64,000 nucleotides of DNA from Cohnella luojiensis (lineage in GTDB: Bacteria > Bacillota > Bacilli > Paenibacillales > Paenibacillaceae). The DNA is taken from NCBI RefSeq assembly GCF_004564235.1, contig NZ_SOMN01000008.1, positions 62,001 to 126,000 on the forward strand, in the 5' to 3' direction. Numbering within the stretch: position 1 is the stretch's first letter; the number at the start of each line of letters is the position of its first letter. Below are positions 35,158-44,971 of this stretch, piece after piece. The notes beneath the pieces are model-generated. The model had not been told where the DNA came from. It did not search any database and saw only the letters and a list, made by a program, of their open reading frames with translations. The position numbers and the translations under genes were made by a program.

Positions 35158-35882
35158 GAGATCGCTCCCTTCAATCTCCTTCCCGCTTCCTCCAAGGACT
35201 CGAAAGTTCCCGCATCCGTCCACCAGCCCCTCATTTCCTGATAGCTCAGGCGTCCTGTCTGCGCATATGCGTTATTCACGTCCGTAATCTCCAGTTCCCC
35301 TCTCCTGGACGGCTTCACCCCATCGATCATCTGGAACACTTCGGTATCGTAAAAATAAAGCCCGGTCACGCAAAAGTCGGAAGGCGGTAAATCCGGTTTT
35401 TCCTCGATGTGCAATATTCGGCCATTAGCTTCGTCCAGCTTCGGAACGCCGTAGCGACGAGGGTCTTTGACCTTCTTTAAGAGTACCATTGCTCCACTTG
35501 CCGGCTGTTTGGCAAATAGATCGCAATAAGGCTGCAAGCTTTCCTCGAACAGGTTATCGCCTAGCAACACGATGAATTTATCCCCAGGCAACATTAGAGG
35601 ACGCGCGAGTTCTAGAGCCTGGGCGATTCCGCCCGCTTCCTCCTGTACCCGATAGACGATGGAAACGCCCCAGTCTCGACCGCTGCCGAGAACGTCGGCG
35701 AAATTGCCCAACGCCGCGCGACTTGTCACGATGACGATGTCCCGAATGCCGGAATCGCGCAGCTTCGTTACTCCGTAGCAGATCATAGGATACGATCCGA
35801 CGGGCAGCAAATGTTTATTCGTCCAGTAGGTGAGAGGTTTAAGGCGCGTTCCCGTTCCACCCGCCAGTATGACAGCTTTCAA
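35154..35882 (-). CDS. RmlA-like sugar-1-phosphate nucleotidylyltransferase
   Basis: A 242-residue enzyme activating a sugar-1-phosphate to an NDP-sugar. KAVILAGGTGTRLKPLTYWTNKHLLPV is the complete nucleotide-binding signature, and LLGDNLF is the metal-binding Asp region. IEEKP and GLYFYD follow, as in glucose-1-phosphate thymidylyltransferases. The start is TTG at 35882, seven bases after GGGGGAGG; a longer reading to 35960 would overlap the upstream gene without a ribosome site. No rmlB, rmlC or other thymidylyl pathway genes accompany it here, so the final sugar is open. Confidence 0.88.
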   Translation of the reverse strand: MKAVILAGGTGTRLKPLTYWTNKHLLPVGSYPMICYGVTKLRDSGIRDIVIVTSRAALGNFADVLGSGRDWGVSIVYRVQEEAGGIAQALELARPLMLPGDKFIVLLGDNLFEESLQPYCDLFAKQPASGAMVLLKKVKDPRRYGVPKLDEANGRILHIEEKPDLPPSDFCVTGLYFYDTEVFQMIDGVKPSRRGELEITDVNNAYAQTGRLSYQEMRGWWTDAGTFESLEEAGRRLKGAIS

Positions 35883-35929
35883 AGCAAATCCTCCCCCATG
35901 CAACATATTGTGCGAGGCTATGTCATTCC

Positions 35930-36667
35930 TCAGATGAACGCTCGTGGATCCAACTGCCATTTCTCCATGAACTTCCTATAATTTCTCTCTACCAGCTGTT
36001 GCTGCTGTTCTGCGCCTTCTCGTTTAAAGCTTGCGCTGCCCTCGTGATAGATGAGCGTATCGTGGCAAACGAGAAGACTGTAACCGTGAAGCCTAGTCCG
36101 CAAGCAGAAGTCATCATCCTCGTAATGCCCTGGAGAGAAGCGTTCGTCGAGAAGGCCGATTTTCTCCATCAAGCTGCGTTGGAATACGAAACAAATACCC
36201 ACGATTCGCTCTACCCTTTTCCATTTCGACGAATCCGACACGTTCACTTCAGCCGCGATCCGCTGAAACTCTTCCAGATCCTCGAACGGGTAATGGACTT
36301 GTTGCGAGCCGCTCGCGTAATTCGTCACTGGACCGACGATTCCAACGTCGGAATGGCAATTTAAAGCTGTAATCATATTCGTTAACCAATTCGGCGTAAC
36401 GACCGTATCGTTGTTGAGAAGGACCAGAATATCCCCGGATGAAAGGAGCAACCCCTTGTTGCAAGCGACGGGAAAGCCTTCATTCCGGGGAAGAGAGATG
36501 AAGATTAGATTTTCCCGCCTACACCATTCCGAAGTCCCATCTGTCGAGGCATTATCTACGATAATAAGCTCGTAAGGGGACTTCGTATGTTGGCGGATGG
36601 ACGAAACGCATCTTTGCAACAGATCAAGTCGATTGTATGAAGGAATAATAATGGATGCGGTAGTCAT
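35930..36667 (-). CDS. GT2-family glycosyltransferase
   Basis: A 245-residue GT-A enzyme: ASIIIPSYNRLD, LIIVDNASTDGTSEW, LLNNDTVVTPNWL, and LDERFSPGHYEDDDFCLR. It belongs to the same subgroup as the enzymes at 12283 and 32595 (NNDT plus EDxD), but it lacks their C-terminal modules and basic tail. The ATG overlaps the preceding stop by four bases, with GGGGGATTGGGAACG upstream. It sits in the middle of the six-gene operon. Confidence 0.88.
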   Translation of the reverse strand: MTTASIIIPSYNRLDLLQRCVSSIRQHTKSPYELIIVDNASTDGTSEWCRRENLIFISLPRNEGFPVACNKGLLLSSGDILVLLNNDTVVTPNWLTNMITALNCHSDVGIVGPVTNYASGSQQVHYPFEDLEEFQRIAAEVNVSDSSKWKRVERIVGICFVFQRSLMEKIGLLDERFSPGHYEDDDFCLRTRLHGYSLLVCHDTLIYHEGSASFKREGAEQQQQLVERNYRKFMEKWQLDPRAFI

Positions 36668-37767
36668 CGTTCCCAATCCCCCAGTGCCGTCCGATTACGA
36701 GTAGAATCCGTGAATTGCAAGCGACTGCCCCTCGCTGTCATGGCTTCCCTCCAGGCTTCCACGTGATCACCTGCCGCTACTCTCCAATCTCCTCTAGAAC
36801 CATTGAGCCTTCTACTGTCGGCCATGCCTCCCAAACCTATGCGTAAACCCTTAAGGATCGCAAGGGCGTGCGCTTTTGCCGGAACTGTTAACGCCGTAGC
36901 CCCAAGCGTGTCGAGCGCATGTCGGGATACGGCAAAAGGCAACGAGGACAATGAATTGATTTTTAAATCTCCTCTATCCAAGCTCGCATTCAGAAACTCA
37001 TGAAACCGCTCGACTCCGGCACGTTTTTGGAATACGCCCATTTGTCCGGAGAGATCGTTCAGAGCAACATCGAGTCTTCCATCGCATACCCATAGAAAAC
37101 GCGCAAGTATATCCGCGTTTACCGCATGCTCGCCATCAACGAAAAGCACGATATCCGCACCCGTAAGTTTGGAGCCCAGAGCCCGTCCGACGTCAGCGTC
37201 GACCGCTGCCGGCAGATGAGCAATTACCGTGTTATGACGGCTTCGAGCTTGCGAATACATCCAGTCCGTAGGCGTAGCGAGAACGATGACGATTTCATGA
37301 AGGGGCAAAGCCTCAAGCTCATTAAGCACCGCTTGCAAAGCGGCTTCGTTCGATCCGGCGCAGACAACGGCAGCAGCTTTATGGCGTAGAGGGACTGCTG
37401 AAAGAGGAGTATGCATTCCCGATCCCTGCATGAAGCCGGCAGCATAACTTTTCCCTCTAAGCTGCAAGAATTTCCAGTCCTCGTTCTGTTTGATCGGGGT
37501 CTCGAGGAATCTTCTCCTCCACTTGTCATGAATAGCCTCTCTAAGCTTCTCGACGCGAGTATCGTAGGTTGCGCCGCTTCGCCAGGCACGGCCGTCGCTA
37601 ACTCCGGCAGAGTGATCGTAGCGAGAGCTGCGGCTTCGGTTTCGGCTCAGACGTTTGGCAACAGGCCTTTGTAATTTACCTCTCCTCTTAATGCTATGGA
37701 AAGCACGTGATTTCAAGAGTCTGCCGGAGCGGAGCGAGCGATTCGCCGAAAGGCGTTTTTTCTTCAT
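36664..37767 (-). CDS. GT2-like protein with basic N-terminal tail, possibly degenerate
   Basis: A 367-residue protein. The first 60 residues are Arg/Lys/Ser-rich; YAAGFMQGSG near residue 110 is a remnant of the aromatic/Gly motif. From about residue 130 it parallels the next gene's product, including a C-terminal AAGDHVEAWREAM that matches [12 protein letters not shown] there. Where the neighbour has the metal motif FIDADM, this one has FVDGEH, and the nucleotide-binding DGS motif is not obvious. It may be an inactive partner of the enzyme encoded just upstream, four bases away. Confidence 0.65.
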   Translation of the reverse strand: MKKKRLSANRSLRSGRLLKSRAFHSIKRRGKLQRPVAKRLSRNRSRSSRYDHSAGVSDGRAWRSGATYDTRVEKLREAIHDKWRRRFLETPIKQNEDWKFLQLRGKSYAAGFMQGSGMHTPLSAVPLRHKAAAVVCAGSNEAALQAVLNELEALPLHEIVIVLATPTDWMYSQARSRHNTVIAHLPAAVDADVGRALGSKLTGADIVLFVDGEHAVNADILARFLWVCDGRLDVALNDLSGQMGVFQKRAGVERFHEFLNASLDRGDLKINSLSSLPFAVSRHALDTLGATALTVPAKAHALAILKGLRIGLGGMADSRRLNGSRGDWRVAAGDHVEAWREAMTARGSRLQFTDSTRNRTALGDWER

Positions 37768-37771
37768 TCGG

Positions 37772-38638
37772 TTATCTCACCATCCATCTCTGACGGGCTC
37801 CATCTTCATATCCGCCCCTGGAGTCCGTTTTTCTTAGCCACCATTGGATTGCTTCCAGGTGATCTCCCACGATGAGCGGCTCCAGCGAATTATTGCGTTC
37901 GCGCTTGGCCCGTATCGGATTCAGTTGTCCTACGTTTATGGAAATGACCCGCTCTACCTTCAGTCCTTCCCGAATGGCCATCGTATGGGCCATCGGCGGG
38001 ACGGACAATGCCGAAGTTCCCAAGACGGATAACGCTTTTCGGCTGATCGCATGGGGAATGGCCGTCATCGAAGTCCCCCCCAGGTCGGGGCGCCCAAGCA
38101 GCTCGTTCAAGGCGTGCTTGGCGAGAACGACCCCATGGACAACCGTTTTATTGACCGGACCGGAGTAGTCGTTTAGAGCCACGTCCGTTCCCTGTGCTAC
38201 CGCATGAACGAACGCCTTGAGCTTAGCCGCGGGAATGACCATGTCGGCATCGATAAACAGCAGAATGTTGCCCCTTGCTTCCCTGGCACCGATTGACCTT
38301 CCGACATCGTGACCGAGAGGGCGATCATAAAAAAGTACCTTGGCTCCGCTTTTCTTAGCGATATCCAACGAACCGTCGGTAGAACCGTTCACGACTACGA
38401 TGACTTCGGTATGCGGATGAACGCGGAATGCTTCCCGAATTACCTTTCTAAGCGTTCTTCGTTCATTCATAACGGGCACGATGACCGATACGTAAGGAAC
38501 TGACCATGGATCGCCGTTAGGACGGGGCAATTCAGTTACTTTTTTAGCAACTATGTTTCTCATCGGTAGTCTCCGTTTACCTTTGGTCGTTCGCGACTTT
38601 AAGGAACGAGAACCGACTCTCCCGATTTTGTTCGCCAA
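37772..38638 (-). CDS. GT2-family glycosyltransferase
   Basis: A 288-residue GT-A enzyme with a short basic N-terminal tail. [29 protein letters not shown], and [12 protein letters not shown] hold the nucleotide and metal sites. The C-terminal part, with [15 protein letters not shown] and [11 protein letters not shown], is shared with the next gene. It starts with TTG, with a G-rich ribosome site about ten bases upstream. It is the first gene of the six-gene operon that ends at 32595. A CATACAATG box upstream resembles a sigma-K -10 with one mismatch, but no -35 could be placed. Confidence 0.85.
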   Translation of the reverse strand: MANKIGRVGSRSLKSRTTKGKRRLPMRNIVAKKVTELPRPNGDPWSVPYVSVIVPVMNERRTLRKVIREAFRVHPHTEVIVVVNGSTDGSLDIAKKSGAKVLFYDRPLGHDVGRSIGAREARGNILLFIDADMVIPAAKLKAFVHAVAQGTDVALNDYSGPVNKTVVHGVVLAKHALNELLGRPDLGGTSMTAIPHAISRKALSVLGTSALSVPPMAHTMAIREGLKVERVISINVGQLNPIRAKRERNNSLEPLIVGDHLEAIQWWLRKTDSRGGYEDGARQRWMVR

Positions 38639-38734
38639 TCCACTTACCCCCCTCTAGCTCGGGCAACGGTATACAAGACATTGTATGTGTGACGTGTCCA
38701 TGCGCAACGGCTTATGTACGGTTCGAACTAGACG

Positions 38735-38768
38735 AAAGCGGTGCCCGGGAAAGAACCGGCACCGCTTT
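38735..38768 (-). terminator. hairpin after the fibre-like gene
   Basis: AAAGCGGTGCC at 38735-38745 pairs perfectly with 38758-38768. The stem is strong but the T-run beyond it is poor, so termination efficiency is uncertain. Confidence 0.6.
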
Positions 38769-38782
38769 GGTGTAGCTATGGG

Positions 38783-41700
38783 TCACTTCGATTCCGGACA
38801 GCCCAAGGCCATCCATTGAATGCAGCCCTCCGGTTCTGGACCTAATCGCGTTCGGAGGATAATGACCTCCGCTTCGTTCGCCCGTTTGCTTCCCAACACG
38901 CAATGACAGGAAGGATGATCTGACATCGCGACCAAAGTATACGATTCGTCCGTGAATGGAGAAGCGAACGAAATCGTTACCCTCAACGATTCGGCACCGC
39001 CTTGAAACGAATAAGGTAAGTTTCCGAAAAGTAACCCGACGCCGGGGAATGGGGCAATAACAGGCGTTATTGAGAGCTTCTCGGCACCTATGCTTCCGTC
39101 TGCCAGATGTTCGCCTGTCACGCTGCCCGCGGCCAGATATTCGCCCGTAACGCTGCCCGCAGCCAGATGTTCGCCTGTCACGCTGCCCGCAGCCAGATAT
39201 TCGCCCGTTACGCTTCCCGCAGCTAGATGTTCGCCCGTTATGCTTCCCGCGGCAAGATGTTCGCCCGTAACGCTGCCTGCAGCCAGTACATGTTCATATT
39301 TATCGGGCTGAGAAGGAACAGGCTGCTCCAGTTGTGATTGTTGCGCTTGTTCAAGCAACTGTCGAACTTCCAAGGACAACTTGGAGGCGCCGACGCTGCC
39401 ATCCGCCAGTTGCGCTTCCGTGACGGATTGGGGCTTGATATGGCTTGAGGTAATCGTTTGTTCCCCGAGATGGTAGCCGAGAATGGAACGCGGGATAATA
39501 TGGGATGAGCTTACGCTTCGTACGGATATCTTCTCTGCATTAACCGCACCAGCGCCTAATTGTTCTGTGCCAATGCTTCCTATGCTCAACTTCTCGCTAG
39601 TGATAGATCCATCCGCCAACTGCTCGGTTCCCACGGCCCCCAATGCCAGCTTCTCCGAACCGATGGAGCCATCAATCAAGCGCTCCTCTTCGATTGGATT
39701 TCCGACCAAGGTTAAATACTCGAATAACGAAGGGGAAAGGCTTTCCACCGTTACCGCACCCATTGCCAGCTTCGAGGAGGTCACGGACCCTTCCGCCAAT
39801 TGAGCCGTTCCGACGCTGCGTTGCGCCAGCTTCTCCGCAGTTACGCTTCCGTCCGCCAGCTTAGGCTCCGTCACATTTCCGTTCGCCAGAATTTCCGCGG
39901 TTACTGAGCCCTTAACAAGTTGTTCCGTTCCAACGCTGCCAATCGCTAGCTTGGCGGCCAATACAGACCCGTCTGCCAGCTTTTCGGTCGTAACGCTGCT
40001 ATTCGAGAGAATATCGGCGGTAACGGACCCTTCCGCCAGTTGGCTCGTTCCCACGCTGCCGCCCGCTAGCTTATCCGTCGTAACTCCGCCATCGATCAAC
40101 TTATCCGTCGTTACGCTGCCGTCCGCCAGAATGGACTCCGTCACCGAGCCTGCGGCCAAGTGATTCGTTCCGATATTTTCGTCAGCCAGCTTTTCCGCTG
40201 TTACGGATCCATCGGCCAACTTCTCCGTCGTCACGTTGCCATCCGCCAGGATATCGAAGGTCACCGATTGGGCTGCCAATTGGCTCGTTCCTACGCTGCC
40301 AAGGGCGAGCTTTGCGGCTCCAACCGAACCGTCTTGAAGCTTCTCCGCTGTTACGCTTAAATCGGCCAGGATATCGGAAGTCACGGCGCCCTCGGAAAGC
40401 TGGGGAGTTCCCACGCTGCCTAACGCGAGTTTCTCCGACGTTACCGAAGCATAGGCTAGCTTCTCGGAGGTGACGTTACCATTTGCAAGGATTTCCGATG
40501 TAACCGAACGGACTACCAAATGACTGGTCCCTACGCTGTTTCCCGCAAGCTTATCCGTAGTTATGACGCCATCTTGCAATTTCTCCGTCGTGACGCTTTC
40601 GTCGGCCAGAATATCCGCCGTCACGGATCTAAGCGCGAGCTGGCTTGTTCCTACGCTGCCAAGAGCTATCTTCTCCGTCGTAACGGAACCGTCTCCGAAC
40701 TTAGCCGACGTCACGCTGCCGTCCGCCAGAATTTCAGCGGTCACCGCCCCTTCCGCCAGTTGCCTTGTTCCCACGCTTCCGAACGCCAGTTTTTCCGGTG
40801 TCACGCTTTCGTTCCCAAGCTTATCTGTCGTGATAGCCCCTTCCTGCAGCTTCTTCGTCGAGACGCTTTCGTCGGCCAGAATATCCGCCGTCACGGATCT
40901 AATCGCGAGCTGGCTTGTTCCTACGCTGCCAAGAGCTATCTTCTCCGTCGTGACGCTTTCGTCGGCCAGAATATCCGCAGTCACGCTGCCTTCCGCCAGA
41001 ATTTCAGCTGTCACTGCCCCTTCCGCCAGTTGCCTTGTTCCCACGCTTCCGAATGCCAGCTTTTCCGTCGTCACGCTTTCGTTCGCAAGCTTATCCGTCG
41101 TGATGGCGCCTTCCTGCAGCTTCTCCGTCGTGACGCTTTCGTCAGCCAGAATATCTCCCGTCACGGAACGAAGCGCAAGCTGGCTTGTTCCTACGCTGCC
41201 AAGAGCTATCTTCTCCGTCGTCACGGAACCGTCTCCGTACTTAGCGGTTGTCACGCTCCCGTCCGCCAGAATTTCAGCAGTCACCGCGTCTTCAGCCAGT
41301 TGTCTTGTTCCCACGCTTCCGAATGCCAGCTTTTCCGTCGTCACGCTTTCGTTCGCAAGCTTATTTGTAGTTACGACGCCGTCTTGCAATTTCTTCGTCG
41401 TGATGCTTTCGTCGGCCAGTATATCCGCCGTCACGGAACGAAGCGCAAGCTGGCTTGTTCCTACGCTGCCGAAAGCCAGCTTCTCCGTCGTAACGGTACC
41501 GTCTATGAATTTAGCCGGCGTCACGCTGCCGTCAGCCAAAATTTCAGCAGTTACCGCGCCTTCAGCCAGTTGTCTTGTTCCCACGCTGCCGAGAGCCAGC
41601 TTATTGGACGTTACGCTTGCGTTCGCCAGCTTATCTGTTGTGATGGCGTCTCCCTGCAACTTCTCCGTGGTGATGCTTTCTTCAGCCAGAATATCCGCTG

Positions 41701-44700
41701 TTACTGATCTAAGCGCAAGTTGGCTTGTTCCTACGCTGCCAATTGCTAACTTATCCGTCGTTACGGAGCAAACGCCGAACTTAGCCGACTTCACGCTGCC
41801 ATCCGCCAGAATTTCCGCGGTCACCGCGCCTTCAGCCAGTTGTCTTGTTCCCACGCTGCCGAGAGCCAGCTTATCCGTCGTCACGCTTTCGTTCGCCAGC
41901 TTAACGCTCGAGATCAGACCGTCAACAAGCTTCTCCTCGGTGATCGTTTTTTCCCTAACGTGAACCGTGTTTACCGCGTTCGGCTCTAACCGTTCGGAAT
42001 CGATTCGCCGTTCTCCATTCTTGGCCAATTCGAGCAGATCGGGTGCGAGATGGGAGATTGACACGGTACCTTTGCGAAGGTGGAAGCCATGAACAGCCTC
42101 AGATTTCAGATGTTTTCCGCTAATGCTCTCAGGTTGAACGTGCTCGGTTCCCACGCTGCCGGACGCAAGCTTCTTGGACGTTACGCTTTCCTCCGCCAAT
42201 TTTCCCTCGGTAATTGCCCGCTCGACGATGGAGGCTTCATGAACGCTACCCGTTGCCATATGCGCCGCGCCTACGGCTCCTTCGCGAAGATGGAAGGAAT
42301 CGATGGAATCTGCTTTCAGATGAACCGACGAAACCGACTGCTCAGCCAGATGCTGCTCTTTCACGGACCCTGCTTGCAGCCTGCTGCTGTCAATGCTATT
42401 CGCAGCTAATTTGCCCGCGGTCACGATACCATCTCTCAGATGGTATTCTCGGATGCTTTGCTCTGCTAGATGATTACCGAGCACGGATTGTTCAACTAAA
42501 TGCCGGCTTTCCACGGTTTGCGAGAGCAGGTGTTGCCCTGTTACCGACCCATCGGCGAGCTTGCTCGACGTAACGGAGCCATCCGCTAATTTCTCCGACG
42601 AGACCGACTCTTTGCTTAAGTGGTTGCGTTGAACGGCACCCCGTTGCAAATGCTTCGAAGAAACGGCATCATTAGCCAATACGCGCTCCGATACGGCACT
42701 GTCCTGCAGGGCCTTCTCGTATACGGAATGGTCGTCGAGTTTGTCGGAATTGACGCTATCGTCTGCCAGTTTGGTCGTGGTGACCGCGAAATCCGCAATT
42801 TTATCCGTCGATACGCATTCGGGAGATAACTTCAAGGAAGTAATCAGATGATCGGTCAAATGATGGGAGTAAACCGCCCGTATGCCAAGCTGGCGCTCTC
42901 CGACAGCGCCTGGCGAGATGTTCTTCTCGGTTACCGCCTCGATCTGCAATGCTAAGGTGCCTACGGATCCGTTCCCGAGTTGCGCCGGTCCTACCGCGCC
43001 CTGGCGAATATGCCTGCTTTCGATGGATTCCGAAGCTACCACGCCTCCCGTTACCACTTCAACGCCGAAATGCTTGGACTCCAGGGAACCGCTTGCCAAC
43101 TGTTCAGATGTAATGCTCTCCGCGGACAAATGCTCCGTTCTCACGGAAGCAGCCGACAAGTGCCGGCTTTCGACCGATTGGCGTCCGAGCTTCGCCGAGG
43201 TGATAGCTTCGTCAGCGAGTTCAGACGTTCCTATGACTCCTGCCGCAACATGTTTGGATTGAACCGTACTTAGCGCTAGCTGCTCTGGACCGATCAACCC
43301 ATCCTTCAAATGCTCCCGTCCAACCGATTTAACTGACAAATGCCTGCTTTCTACGGATTTATCGGTAAGATGCCGCGGTTCCACGATCGAGTCCGAAAGC
43401 TTATCGGACACAACGCCGCCCTTGGCCAGATGTCGGGACTGCACCGATTCGTCAGCCAGTTTAACCGAGAGGATGCTTTGATCGGCAATCTTCGTAGACG
43501 TTACGGCATGGTCGACTAACTTAAGCGTCGTAACGGATTGCTCCGTCAGTTTGGAAGCCGTTACGGTTCCGTCCGCCAAATGCCTTGTCTCAATGGCCTC
43601 GTTTACGAGATGTTCGCCTTTGACCGCTCCTACTTGAAGATGTTCCGACTGCACGGACTTGATAGCCAACTTGCTTCCCGACACGGATCGGTCGGCCAGC
43701 TCGCGAATACCGACTGCCCCGTCCGCTAGATGATCCGCCGCTACGGCGTGCGGGGCCAAATGCTTTCCCTGCAATACCCCTGAAGCGACATGATCGGCTA
43801 AGATGAGTCCGTCCGTCAGATGCTGCGTTTCTATCGCTCCGCGAGCTACTTTTTCCTTCGATACCGCTCCGTCTCGAAGCTTCGAGGAGGTAACTGCTCC
43901 GTCGGATATTTTGGAAGTATCAATGCTCTCGTTCGCCAAGTTCTCGCTCCGAATGGCGCCGCTGCGAATTTTCTCCGAGGTGACGATCTGATCTTGAAGC
44001 AATTCGGATGTAATTACAGCGAGGTTTAAGTGCTTTGACTGAATGGAGCCTTCGGCGATTTTATCCGAACTGATCGTTCTATCCGCAAGCTTCTCGGACG
44101 ATACGCTGCCATCGCGAAGCTTCTCCCCGGTAATGGAACGGTCGCGGATTTTCTGTCCGGAGATGGAATTCTTGGTCAGGTGGTCGCCCACTATGGATTC
44201 GGGAGCGATCTTCGAAGAGGTAATCGAGCCGTCCGCCAGCTTGATGGCCGTAACGGCGAAATCAGCCAGCGCATTCGTATAGACGGAGTCCGCCGCCAAA
44301 TGCATGGACTCGATCGAATGCGGTGCCAGCTTCTCCCCGGTAATCGCTTGGTTCGCTACATCATCCGTATAGACGATCGGAGCAGGCCTAAGCGGAACTC
44401 GTTTCTCCTCCAACCTGGAATGACGGATCTCCCTGTCGATAATCGGCTCCCGCTCTTCTACGATTTCCGGAGTTTCGGTTTCCGGGGGTTCGCTTTCCCG
44501 ATTAAGGATGGCTACTAATGCGTCCGCTGAATGGGAACTCTCGGCTTCCAGTGATTGGACGACGGCTACGATATCCGGGGAATCCTGCGCTGCGGGTATT
44601 TCGTCCGGTCGGGAAAGAGACGTGGCAATCGCCACGATTTCCTCCGCCTCCTGCTCGGACGAGACGAACTCCGTTTTCTCGGATACGTCGGGCTCGGAGA

Positions 44701-44938
44701 TAACTGCATTCTTCGTCAATGAAGCAGGTGCCGTTGGCGCATCAACGCGTCCCTGCTTTCTTCCTGTCTGACTGTCGACCGGCCTCTGCGTTGTTGCGGG
44801 CGATGCATGAACGGAAATCGGCTTGGCGTTCGTTTTTTTTATGTCATCCAGCCATTTCAGCTCGAGCGAGTTTGGATTATCGACGTAATATAGCGGCCGG
44901 CGAGATTTGGGTGTTTTACTCGCCTGTTTCTTTTTCAT
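38783..44938 (-). CDS. 2051-residue decapeptide-repeat fibre-like protein
   Basis: The first 195 residues are a charged, Pro/Glu-rich, probably disordered region, with RRPLYYVDNPNSLELKWLDD near the start. From about residue 200 to 1960 it consists of well over 150 consecutive ten-residue units of the type x-x-x-Ser-Val-x-x-x-x-Leu, for example ADGSVTTEKL and VGTSQLALRS. Similar units build phage tail-fibre shafts. In the middle, units group into about 90-residue super-repeats. The C-terminal 95 residues form a globular cap with four Cys and an end in IQWMALGCPESK, resembling what I recall as WIAG-tail domains of Paenibacillus. No signal peptide is present. AAGGAG lies before the ATG at 44938, and a sigma-K-like promoter precedes it. 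I infer a spore-surface filament. Confidence 0.8.
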   Translation of the reverse strand: MKKKQASKTPKSRRPLYYVDNPNSLELKWLDDIKKTNAKPISVHASPATTQRPVDSQTGRKQGRVDAPTAPASLTKNAVISEPDVSEKTEFVSSEQEAEEIVAIATSLSRPDEIPAAQDSPDIVAVVQSLEAESSHSADALVAILNRESEPPETETPEIVEEREPIIDREIRHSRLEEKRVPLRPAPIVYTDDVANQAITGEKLAPHSIESMHLAADSVYTNALADFAVTAIKLADGSITSSKIAPESIVGDHLTKNSISGQKIRDRSITGEKLRDGSVSSEKLADRTISSDKIAEGSIQSKHLNLAVITSELLQDQIVTSEKIRSGAIRSENLANESIDTSKISDGAVTSSKLRDGAVSKEKVARGAIETQHLTDGLILADHVASGVLQGKHLAPHAVAADHLADGAVGIRELADRSVSGSKLAIKSVQSEHLQVGAVKGEHLVNEAIETRHLADGTVTASKLTEQSVTTLKLVDHAVTSTKIADQSILSVKLADESVQSRHLAKGGVVSDKLSDSIVEPRHLTDKSVESRHLSVKSVGREHLKDGLIGPEQLALSTVQSKHVAAGVIGTSELADEAITSAKLGRQSVESRHLSAASVRTEHLSAESITSEQLASGSLESKHFGVEVVTGGVVASESIESRHIRQGAVGPAQLGNGSVGTLALQIEAVTEKNISPGAVGERQLGIRAVYSHHLTDHLITSLKLSPECVSTDKIADFAVTTTKLADDSVNSDKLDDHSVYEKALQDSAVSERVLANDAVSSKHLQRGAVQRNHLSKESVSSEKLADGSVTSSKLADGSVTGQHLLSQTVESRHLVEQSVLGNHLAEQSIREYHLRDGIVTAGKLAANSIDSSRLQAGSVKEQHLAEQSVSSVHLKADSIDSFHLREGAVGAAHMATGSVHEASIVERAITEGKLAEESVTSKKLASGSVGTEHVQPESISGKHLKSEAVHGFHLRKGTVSISHLAPDLLELAKNGERRIDSERLEPNAVNTVHVREKTITEEKLVDGLISSVKLANESVTTDKLALGSVGTRQLAEGAVTAEILADGSVKSAKFGVCSVTTDKLAIGSVGTSQLALRSVTADILAEESITTEKLQGDAITTDKLANASVTSNKLALGSVGTRQLAEGAVTAEILADGSVTPAKFIDGTVTTEKLAFGSVGTSQLALRSVTADILADESITTKKLQDGVVTTNKLANESVTTEKLAFGSVGTRQLAEDAVTAEILADGSVTTAKYGDGSVTTEKIALGSVGTSQLALRSVTGDILADESVTTEKLQEGAITTDKLANESVTTEKLAFGSVGTRQLAEGAVTAEILAEGSVTADILADESVTTEKIALGSVGTSQLAIRSVTADILADESVSTKKLQEGAITTDKLGNESVTPEKLAFGSVGTRQLAEGAVTAEILADGSVTSAKFGDGSVTTEKIALGSVGTSQLALRSVTADILADESVTTEKLQDGVITTDKLAGNSVGTSHLVVRSVTSEILANGNVTSEKLAYASVTSEKLALGSVGTPQLSEGAVTSDILADLSVTAEKLQDGSVGAAKLALGSVGTSQLAAQSVTFDILADGNVTTEKLADGSVTAEKLADENIGTNHLAAGSVTESILADGSVTTDKLIDGGVTTDKLAGGSVGTSQLAEGSVTADILSNSSVTTEKLADGSVLAAKLAIGSVGTEQLVKGSVTAEILANGNVTEPKLADGSVTAEKLAQRSVGTAQLAEGSVTSSKLAMGAVTVESLSPSLFEYLTLVGNPIEEERLIDGSIGSEKLALGAVGTEQLADGSITSEKLSIGSIGTEQLGAGAVNAEKISVRSVSSSHIIPRSILGYHLGEQTITSSHIKPQSVTEAQLADGSVGASKLSLEVRQLLEQAQQSQLEQPVPSQPDKYEHVLAAGSVTGEHLAAGSITGEHLAAGSVTGEYLAAGSVTGEHLAAGSVTGEYLAAGSVTGEHLADGSIGAEKLSITPVIAPFPGVGLLFGNLPYSFQGGAESLRVTISFASPFTDESYTLVAMSDHPSCHCVLGSKRANEAEVIILRTRLGPEPEGCIQWMALGCPESK
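39085..39294 (-). repeat. 30-bp tandem repeat near the 3' end of the fibre gene
   Basis: Seven nearly identical 30-bp copies encode LAAGSVTGEH/Y units. Copies differ mainly at third codon positions and at the His/Tyr codon. This is the most recent-looking expansion in the gene. Confidence 0.85.
40200..41920 (-). repeat. higher-order repeats of about 270 bp in the fibre gene
   Basis: Nine ten-residue units recur as a block (VGTRQL, VTAEIL, VTPAKF, VTTEKL, VGTSQL, VTADIL, ITTKKL, VTTNKL, VTTEKL and variants) several times in succession, giving DNA copies of about 270 bp. Confidence 0.75.
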
Positions 44939-44971
44939 GTCCATCTCCTTCCTGATCATCGAAATCTTCAG

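Noticed and set aside
40520-41963. Two long plus-strand open frames (395 and 466 codons) opposite the fibre gene
   Set aside because: They result from the 30-bp periodicity of the minus-strand gene, which keeps all frames open. They have no ribosome site and give odd repetitive translations.
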